Positions 58,066 through 64,000 of a DNA stretch of 64,000 nt are shown one piece after another. Source of the stretch: Anaerolineales bacterium (GTDB taxonomy: Bacteria; Chloroflexota; Anaerolineae; 4572-78; J111); contig JABTUK010000002.1 of assembly GCA_015075405.1 (NCBI GenBank), positions 1,892,408 to 1,956,407 of the forward strand, in the 5' to 3' direction. The notes under the pieces were generated by a model. It made no database searches and was not told the origin of the DNA. It saw nothing but the letters and a program-made list of their open reading frames with translations. The stretch's first letter is position 1, and every line of letters starts with the position of its first letter. Position numbers and translations under genes: made by a program.

Positions 58066-59289
58066 ATGATGAATCATCTCGACAAACCCAAAATCGGCAA
58101 TATTAATGTTCAGCGGACGCTTTACCAGGGCGAACCGGTGTTTGTGATTCAGGATCGCTTCAAGCTAACCGAAGCGGCCATTGTGCTGCCGCAAGTGTTA
58201 GGACCGCTGGTGCTGCTATGTGATGGAACGAATACCCTGCCGGAAATCAAGGCCGCTCTGGAAATCCGGTATGGTCTGCCGCTGCCTGAAGCCACCATCG
58301 AAACGATGGTGGCTCAATTCGACCAGGCGCTCCTCCTGGAAGGAGGCGCCTTTGAGCAGGCCAGGCAGCAGGCCGTAACCCAATACCGGGCCGCTCCTTT
58401 CCGCCCGCCGGCGTTGGCCGGCGCTTCCTACCCCGCCGACCCGGCTGCCTTGCGCCGAATGTTGCAAGACTATCTGGACCGGGTTGATAAGGTTCCGGCC
58501 GTTTCGCCGGCCAGCCGGGCCATTATCAGTCCGCATATTGATTATCAGCGGGGTGGCCTTACCTATGCTCAGGTCTGGGCCAGCGCCGCCGAAGCGGTCC
58601 AACAAGCCGAGTTCGTCATCATCCTGGCTACCGATCATAACGGCGCTCAGCCGGGCGCGCTTAGTTTAACCTGTCAAAATTATGCTTCTCCGTTGGGGGT
58701 GATGCCCACAGATACAGCCCTGGTTGAGCGGCTGGCCCAGGAGTTGGGGCCGGAAAACGTTTTTGCCGGAGAGTTGCTGCACCGCGACGAGTGGTCTATT
58801 GAATTGGTGCTGGTTTGGCTGCAATATCTGCGCGGTGAAAAGCCCTGCCCGGTTTTGCCTGTTCTATGCGGCTCATTTTTCCATTTTATGATGGGTCAGG
58901 CCAGCATTGAGACCCAACCTAAATTTGACATCTTCCTTGACATTTTGCGCCAGGAGATGAGCCGGCGTCGAACCCTGATTGTTGCCTCGGGAGATCTGGC
59001 TCATATGGGGCCGGCTTTCGATGGACCGCCGCTTGACTCAGCCGCGCACGCGCAAATGAAAGTGGACGATGCTGTTCTGATGGAGACATTGGGCCAGGGC
59101 AAGGCCGATGCCTTCTTTGAGCTGATGAAAGGCGGACAGTACGAGCGCAACGTTTGCGGCCTGTCGCCTTTCTATTTTACCCTCAGCGCCCTCGGCCAGA
59201 GCCGGGGCCAGGTTATTGCTTATGACCGCTGTCCGGCGGATAACCGCCATACCTCTTTTGTTTCAATTTGTGGCATGGTCTTAGAGTAG
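58066..59289 (+). CDS. MEMO1-family protein (AmmeMemoRadiSam system protein B) with N-terminal extension
   Basis: The 407-residue product has a MEMO domain from about residue 125: LAGASYPADPAALRRMLQDY, IISPHIDYQRGGLTYAQVW, ILATDHNGA, EWSIELVLVWLQYL, VLPVLCGSF, IVASGDLAHMGPAFDGPPLD, and CGLSPFYF. It keeps the His residues of the putative metal site. The first 110 residues resemble a PqqD-like winged-helix domain. MEMO proteins of prokaryotes usually occur with AMMECR1-like and radical SAM partners, which are absent here. AGGGA lies close before the ATG. Confidence 0.87.
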   Translation: MMNHLDKPKIGNINVQRTLYQGEPVFVIQDRFKLTEAAIVLPQVLGPLVLLCDGTNTLPEIKAALEIRYGLPLPEATIETMVAQFDQALLLEGGAFEQARQQAVTQYRAAPFRPPALAGASYPADPAALRRMLQDYLDRVDKVPAVSPASRAIISPHIDYQRGGLTYAQVWASAAEAVQQAEFVIILATDHNGAQPGALSLTCQNYASPLGVMPTDTALVERLAQELGPENVFAGELLHRDEWSIELVLVWLQYLRGEKPCPVLPVLCGSFFHFMMGQASIETQPKFDIFLDILRQEMSRRRTLIVASGDLAHMGPAFDGPPLDSAAHAQMKVDDAVLMETLGQGKADAFFELMKGGQYERNVCGLSPFYFTLSALGQSRGQVIAYDRCPADNRHTSFVSICGMVLE

Positions 59290-59295
59290 CAGTTT

Positions 59296-59949
59296 ATGGC
59301 AACGCCTCGGCAGAAGAAGCGTCGTTATTACCCTGCTCAACCACCCAAAAATTCTGCGCCTGCTTCTTCGGAGCAACATCGGACGCTCATCTTCTGCAAA
59401 CCCTACAAAGTGCTGAGCAGTTTTACCGACCCCGAAGGCCATGCCACCTTGAGTGATTACATCCAGGCGCCGGGAGTTTATGCCGCCGGACGATTGGACT
59501 ATGATAGCGAAGGACTGCTACTCCTGACCTCGGATGGGCAGTTGGCTCATCGGATCACCCATCCCAAGTACAAACTCACCAAAATTTATTGGGCGCAAGT
59601 AGAAAATATCCCCACCGAAGCAGCTTTGAACCAACTCCGCCAGGGAATTGTCATTCAAGGTCAACAGACTCGTCCGGCAGAGGTAAAACTCCTCCCCGGT
59701 GAGCCGGATATTTTTCCTCGTTCCGAACCCATCCGCTATCGCCCGACCATTCCCACGGCCTGGTTAGAAATCCGGCTGGGGGAGGGTCGCAAACGGCAGA
59801 TTCGGCGGATGACAGCAGCCGTAGGCCATCCTACCCTGCGGCTAATCCGCATTGCCATCGGCCCGCTGACCCTTGGCTCACTTGCCCCCGGCCAGTGGCG
59901 CGATTTGACCAAGACTGAATTAAAATTGTTGCAGCAACTTTTAAGTTAG
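59296..59949 (+). CDS. rluE: 23S rRNA pseudouridine synthase, RsuA/RluE family
   Basis: This 217-residue protein has the RsuA/RluE motifs IFCKPYKVLSSFTDPEGHAT, the catalytic Asp in AAGRLDYDSEGLLLLTSDGQ, HPKYKLTKIYWAQV, and EGRKRQIRRMTAAVGHPTLR. It lacks the N-terminal S4 domain, as in RluE and RluF-like short forms. RluE-type enzymes modify U2457 in helix 89 of 23S rRNA; the exact target here is inferred. It follows the MEMO gene by 6 nt. Confidence 0.9.
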   Translation: MATPRQKKRRYYPAQPPKNSAPASSEQHRTLIFCKPYKVLSSFTDPEGHATLSDYIQAPGVYAAGRLDYDSEGLLLLTSDGQLAHRITHPKYKLTKIYWAQVENIPTEAALNQLRQGIVIQGQQTRPAEVKLLPGEPDIFPRSEPIRYRPTIPTAWLEIRLGEGRKRQIRRMTAAVGHPTLRLIRIAIGPLTLGSLAPGQWRDLTKTELKLLQQLLS

Positions 59950-60064
59950 TTTCCCCGTAGTTTGCCCCCCCAAATAAAGAAAAACCCCATGATTTTAGGC
60001 TGACACCCAGGCCCGGTTGAGATTACAATATCTGTAATTTCAATACCTACCTGGATCAGTCCTA

Positions 60065-62077
60065 ATGCATCTTCGATTACCCTCCTCACTTCGTAAAGTC
60101 TTGCCGCTCATTTGTTTGAGTTGCAGTCTAAATCTGGTTATGGTTAGCGCAGCTATGGGGCATCAAACCAACAATGAGTCTGAATCTAACCAACCCAACC
60201 CGGCTTCCGCTAAAACTCAAGTTGATGCCTTCATTTTAATGACAAACAGTAATCAAACACAGCTAACCCAAATACAAAATATGATCACACTTAATGGAGG
60301 ACAACCCATCCATACCCTGCCCTATCAGGCAATAATCGCTCGGGTACCGGCAGAACTGCTTGGGCAACTAAAAAATCTACCCAAAGTTGCCGGCGTTTTT
60401 ACCCAGGCCGTTGAGTTAGCCACAATGGATGTATATGGTCCTGCTGTGCGTGGTTTTGCCGCTGCCTGGAACAGTTTGGTAACGCCTCAGGCTATAGTTT
60501 CAAACGAAAATTTGTTAACCCAAGCGCACCCCGATGATCCGCATGATGCCTTGACAGCCCCCGATATGCCCTCGATGCAGACGCTGAGCGTTTCCAGCAG
60601 TGGTTCTATTAAACCGGGCTACTATCAAACCAGCGAATATATGACCGGTTCGGTGGCTGTCGGTATTGTCCTGATCGAAAGTGACGGTAGTGTGGATCCT
60701 TCGACCGAAAATTGGACCTCGGATGAAAAACAGCTTGTTTTCAATGAGTTGATGGCTGCGCTTAATTGGTGGGCCAAATTAGAACCCAGAGCAAACCTGA
60801 GCTTTGTTTACGACGATCATTTTTCTAACCCCCTACCCAGCAGCTATGAACCGATTACCCGAAGTATGATCGATCAGCAGTACTGGATAAGCGATGCCAT
60901 GAGCGCCTTGGGATATAATGCCCCCTCTTATTTTACCCGTGTCCGCGATTACAATAATGCTCTGCGAACTGCCTATCAAACAGATTGGGCTTTCACAGTT
61001 TTTGTTGTTGACAGTTCTGCGGACAATGATCATCGGTTTAAGGATAATTATTTTGCCTATGCCTATTTGGGTGGCCCTTTTATGGTAATGACTTATGGTA
61101 ATAACGGCTACGGGCCAAACAATATGGATGCCGTTGCCGCCCACGAGATTGGGCATATTTTCCACGCGCTCGATCAGTATTCCGGGGCCGGTCAAAAATG
61201 CGCTACCCGTTCGGGTTATTTATATGTCGAAAATCTTAACAGCCAATACGGCGCCTGTCCATCGAATGTCAACAGCATTATGCGCGGTCAGGTCTATCCC
61301 TATACGACCAAGGCAATTGACCCCTATGCCGCCGGACAAATCGGCTGGCGTGACAGTGATAAAGACAATATTTTCGATCCGTTGGATGTAGAATTGACCA
61401 TCTCCCTGGATGAAGTTATCAAAAGTGACCAGCGCCTTATTGCCAGCGGCGTAGCTGATATTTCGCCATACCCCTCCCCTAACCCCTATCGCGCCAGCAC
61501 TACGATCAATACCATCACCCAGGTCAAATATCGTTTGAACTATGGGGCCTGGCAGCCAGCTATAGCCAACGACAATGCCTTTGACGAAACCTCTGAAGGC
61601 TATAGCTTTACCTCTCCCCCTCTTTCGACTGGACTACATATTTTAGAGGTAGCCGCTTTCGATTCTGCCGGCAATATTTCAAATAACTTTGCCACCGAAA
61701 CTATCCTCTTTCCTGATCCTTTAGACCCCGGTCCCAATACCGATCTCTATCTTCCTAAGAATACAACAATTACTAATCAAGCAGTCACAGTCAAGGGTAT
61801 TGCTTATCATAGTCAAGGTGGTTCGATTGTTCAAGTAGAATATCGAGTAAATGGCGGCCCGTGGCAGATGGCTCAAGCTCAGGATGGCGTATTCGACAGC
61901 AGTTATGAACCGTTTGCCTTAGCCCTTGATTTAACTGAGGCAGGCGTATATGTCATTGAAACTTTTGCTACTGACGCCCTTGGCAATAATGAAATCAATT
62001 TTGCCCGCCGCGAAATTCAAGTGGCTCAACCTCAAGCGGCTCACATCTTTTTACCCATTATAACCAGTAGAAAGTAA
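60065..62077 (+). CDS. Secreted zincin metallopeptidase-like protein
   Basis: This 670-residue protein has an N-terminal signal peptide (LPLICLSCSLNLVMVSAAMG) and a zinc-peptidase motif AAHEIGHIFHALDQY near residue 360 (HExxHxxxxxD). A Met-turn-like region NVNSIMRG follows about 45 residues later. The region from about 450 to 660 has repeats of YRLNYGAWQPAIANDNAFDE and YRVNGGPWQMAQAQDGVFDS, an immunoglobulin-like Big/NPCBM-type fold often seen in secreted proteins. It probably degrades or senses external proteins. No transport gene is adjacent. Confidence 0.75.
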   Translation: MHLRLPSSLRKVLPLICLSCSLNLVMVSAAMGHQTNNESESNQPNPASAKTQVDAFILMTNSNQTQLTQIQNMITLNGGQPIHTLPYQAIIARVPAELLGQLKNLPKVAGVFTQAVELATMDVYGPAVRGFAAAWNSLVTPQAIVSNENLLTQAHPDDPHDALTAPDMPSMQTLSVSSSGSIKPGYYQTSEYMTGSVAVGIVLIESDGSVDPSTENWTSDEKQLVFNELMAALNWWAKLEPRANLSFVYDDHFSNPLPSSYEPITRSMIDQQYWISDAMSALGYNAPSYFTRVRDYNNALRTAYQTDWAFTVFVVDSSADNDHRFKDNYFAYAYLGGPFMVMTYGNNGYGPNNMDAVAAHEIGHIFHALDQYSGAGQKCATRSGYLYVENLNSQYGACPSNVNSIMRGQVYPYTTKAIDPYAAGQIGWRDSDKDNIFDPLDVELTISLDEVIKSDQRLIASGVADISPYPSPNPYRASTTINTITQVKYRLNYGAWQPAIANDNAFDETSEGYSFTSPPLSTGLHILEVAAFDSAGNISNNFATETILFPDPLDPGPNTDLYLPKNTTITNQAVTVKGIAYHSQGGSIVQVEYRVNGGPWQMAQAQDGVFDSSYEPFALALDLTEAGVYVIETFATDALGNNEINFARREIQVAQPQAAHIFLPIITSRK

Positions 62078-62190
62078 AAGTACCATGGCCTTCAGTTTGG
62101 CCAACCGATGAAAATACAAACCCATTTCAAGCGAGCTACCCCCTTCCATTTTGACGCATGTAGATATATAATCAAAGAAAGTAAACACCA

Positions 62191-63291
62191 ATGTGGACAT
62201 TTTTTGATCAGGTTAGATATACTGTGAGCAGTGTTGAGGAAGTACAACATAAAGAAATGCAGGCGTTGAGTCAAAGGTTGAACCGAGATCTTATCACGCT
62301 TGCGGCTTCGCTAAAAGGCCGGCTTTCCCCCCGCGAAGAAGATACCCTGGCCAACCTCTTTCAGGTTCAAATGAACCTGCAATCGCTCCTGAATGAAGCC
62401 TGGCCAAAACCCAATAACGTCTCTTCGGGTACGCTGCCCTCTCCTGATCAATCCAGGGACGCTGATAGCATTGCCTACGCTCAAGCGCTACAATATGCCC
62501 GCGATTTTGTAAAAGCGATGCGCCAAAAGAAGGAGCATCAGCGCCGTTTAGAGTTAACCTCACAGCAGCTTATCCGAGCCGAAAAACTGGCTACAGTAGG
62601 TCAGGTGGCCGCTACCGTGGCCCACGAATTAAATAACATTCTTACCCCCTTGCTGATGTATGCCAAGTTAATTTATAAAGAAACTGCCGGCGATGGAAAT
62701 TCCGAAGTAGCTGAATTTGCCAGTCAGATCACCAAGATTGCTAACCGTGCTTCTGATATGTTAAGACAATTGGTTGATGCTTCACGGAACGAGTCGGCTA
62801 TAACCCTTCCCGTAGATATTGTAAAAGTTATCAACAACGCATTGACTTTACTTGCCCCTCGCATGAGCAATCAAAATATTAACTTTAAGCTAAGATATTC
62901 TGACCATCTGCCCCTGGTAATGGCAAATCCCAGTCAAATAGAACAAGTTTTTATCAACATCGCCCTTAACGCCTGCGATGCTATGCCTGAGGGTGGCGCC
63001 TTTACTGTTACGATTACCCCCGAAGTGGGTCAAACCAACTTTGAAGCGTCTAACCACTTTATCAATGTATATTTAAGCGACACCGGCGAGGGCATTACCA
63101 GAGAACACCTGAGCCAAGTTTTTGATCCTTTTTTTACTACCAAAGCCAGGGGAGCCGGCGCGGGTCTCGGCCTGTTTGTTAGTTATCTGATTATTAACCA
63201 GCATAATGGCGTGATTGAAGTTGAAAGTGAGCAGGGGGTAGGCACAACTTTTTTAGTCAAACTACCAATAGCCAGTAGGGATGAGAACTAA
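62191..63291 (+). CDS. Cytoplasmic sensor histidine kinase (HisKA type)
   Basis: This 366-residue kinase has an N-terminal helical region without a recognised sensor domain, then HisKA with His145 in KLATVGQVAATVAHELNNIL, and an HATPase with QVFINIALNACDAMPEGG, LSDTGEGI and GAGLGLFVSYLI. The PAS- or GAF-free N-terminus suggests control by a partner protein. Its stop overlaps the next ATG (TAATG), so the regulator is translated with it. Confidence 0.92.
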   Translation: MWTFFDQVRYTVSSVEEVQHKEMQALSQRLNRDLITLAASLKGRLSPREEDTLANLFQVQMNLQSLLNEAWPKPNNVSSGTLPSPDQSRDADSIAYAQALQYARDFVKAMRQKKEHQRRLELTSQQLIRAEKLATVGQVAATVAHELNNILTPLLMYAKLIYKETAGDGNSEVAEFASQITKIANRASDMLRQLVDASRNESAITLPVDIVKVINNALTLLAPRMSNQNINFKLRYSDHLPLVMANPSQIEQVFINIALNACDAMPEGGAFTVTITPEVGQTNFEASNHFINVYLSDTGEGITREHLSQVFDPFFTTKARGAGAGLGLFVSYLIINQHNGVIEVESEQGVGTTFLVKLPIASRDEN

Positions 63292-63962
63292 TGGTTCCAA
63301 TTAAAGTATTTATCATAGATGATGATTTTTATGTGCGTCAAGCAACTACCAGCTTATTAACCAAAGATGAACGTACCGAAATTGTTGGTTCAGCCGCGAG
63401 TATTGCCGAAGCCAATGAAGAATTAAAGCTTTCTTACCCGGATATAATCCTGTTAGATTTGGACTTTAAACATACGGGCGAAAATGGTATAGACGCTATT
63501 GCGTGGCTTAAAACAGCCCTACCCAAAACCAGCATCCTCATTTTTTCCGCAAGCCGGGATGAAAATCTGGTTATAGAAACAATGAAGGCGGGGGCTGACG
63601 GCTATATTTGGAAAAATGATGCAGCCGAAGGTTTGGGCAGCGCTATAGAACGGGTTAAAGAAGGAAATTTTGTTATTACCGAATCTATCGCTCGCTTGAT
63701 TTACGGTAAAATTACGGGACTGATTGGCGAACGAGCTGCTGAAATATTACCGGAAAGCAAACGCTACTTTGATTTGACCAAACGGGTTGAGCAGGTGATG
63801 AAACTCTTTTGCATTGATGGCATGACCGCCGGTGAAATTGCCGATACTTTCCACATCTCTGAGTATACGGTACGAGGTTATATTAAAACCGGTTACGAAA
63901 TTGTAGGCGCTACCAGTCGGCGTGAGGCTTTTCAAAAGCTGGTTGCCCGAGCCGACGAATAA
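63291..63962 (+). CDS. Response regulator with LuxR-like HTH
   Basis: This 223-residue protein has a receiver with acidic pocket (FIIDDDFYVRQ), phospho-acceptor Asp56 in IILLDLDFKHTGENG, and IWKNDAAE in place of the usual Lys-Pro loop. The C-terminal helix-turn-helix (GMTAGEIADTFHISEYTVRG, then YIKTGYEIVGATSRREAFQK) is a shortened LuxR-like domain. The gene is coupled to the upstream kinase, and this pair is the window's last gene set. Confidence 0.9.
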   Translation: MVPIKVFIIDDDFYVRQATTSLLTKDERTEIVGSAASIAEANEELKLSYPDIILLDLDFKHTGENGIDAIAWLKTALPKTSILIFSASRDENLVIETMKAGADGYIWKNDAAEGLGSAIERVKEGNFVITESIARLIYGKITGLIGERAAEILPESKRYFDLTKRVEQVMKLFCIDGMTAGEIADTFHISEYTVRGYIKTGYEIVGATSRREAFQKLVARADE

Positions 63963-64000
63963 TCATAAATTAAGCAGGGCTGAAACCAACAAATTATACC

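Noticed and set aside
57800..58069. Open frame just upstream of the MEMO gene
   Set aside because: It covers the start of a minus-strand regulator gene and its promoter, with no ribosome-binding site or domain.
1..64000. tRNA, rRNA, tmRNA or origin of replication
   Set aside because: No cloverleaf with T-loop and anticodon arm, no rRNA-like stretch and no DnaA-box cluster was recognised by eye. A covariance-model scan would be needed to exclude small RNAs.

Overview
The window is a 64 kb chromosomal segment from a bacterium, most probably an uncultivated member of the Chloroflexota (Anaerolineae-like). This placement is an inference. It rests on F420 genes mixed with a Bacillus-type succinate dehydrogenase operon, a ClpC-type chaperone, many NarL-type sensor/regulator pairs, GAF-PP2C-HATPase fusions, STAND/AAA signalling proteins and dense toxin-antitoxin modules. 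Intergenic spaces are filled with short-tandem-repeat hairpins of the kind known from filamentous cyanobacteria. No rRNA or tRNA gene was recognised.

Layout. 1-4.4 kb: tail of a RidA gene, a structured leader, an S1-domain RNA-binding protein and clpC, each with its own terminator. 4.4-7.8 kb (minus): a partner-switching operon with a fused GAF/PP2C phosphatase/anti-sigma-type kinase, two STAS proteins and a CheY-like receiver. 8-11.9 kb: two lgt paralogues flanking a sulfatase-superfamily protein, then a SelW/Rdx-family selenoprotein with an in-frame UGA. 12-16 kb: a MazEF-like module, a GxGYxYP lipoprotein, an AF2212/PIN module and a membrane protein with DnaJ-type zinc fingers. 16.4-24.1 kb: an FtsX/MacB-type permease, a frameshifted gene with a DUF2283 partner, and sdhCAB. 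24.1-29.4 kb: a small membrane protein, an HTH-NB-ARC-TPR STAND protein, an orphan E1-alpha subunit and a PP2C phosphatase.

29.5-32 kb is an AT-richer islet with an unrecognised membrane protein and a RelE/Phd module next to a decayed second one. 32-42 kb holds a Cys-type formate dehydrogenase-like catalytic subunit, a membrane glycosyltransferase-like protein interrupted by repeats, and an F420 group (F420:NADP oxidoreductase, CofE ligase, nitroreductase) with oligopeptidase B, a damaged DUF433/DUF5615 module and a UspA protein. 42-52 kb is a signalling region: a zinc-ribbon/PQQ-propeller protein, a 1237-residue MBL-STAS-pseudokinase-AAA fusion, a GH35-like protein, a HAD phosphatase and a divergent GAF kinase/NarL regulator pair. 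52-64 kb has a MITE inside a repeat hairpin, another UspA, small membrane proteins, a translationally coupled regulator/solute-binding-lipoprotein/Cache-kinase operon, a MEMO-family protein, RluE, a secreted zincin and a final kinase/regulator pair.

The strongest discovery candidates are the UGA-containing SelW gene with a SECIS-like hairpin, the repeat-hairpin landscape (about twenty loci, four of them in frame inside genes), the 121-bp MITE with perfect ends and target duplication, the MBL-STAS-pseudokinase-AAA fusion, and the permease-less binding-protein/two-component operon.
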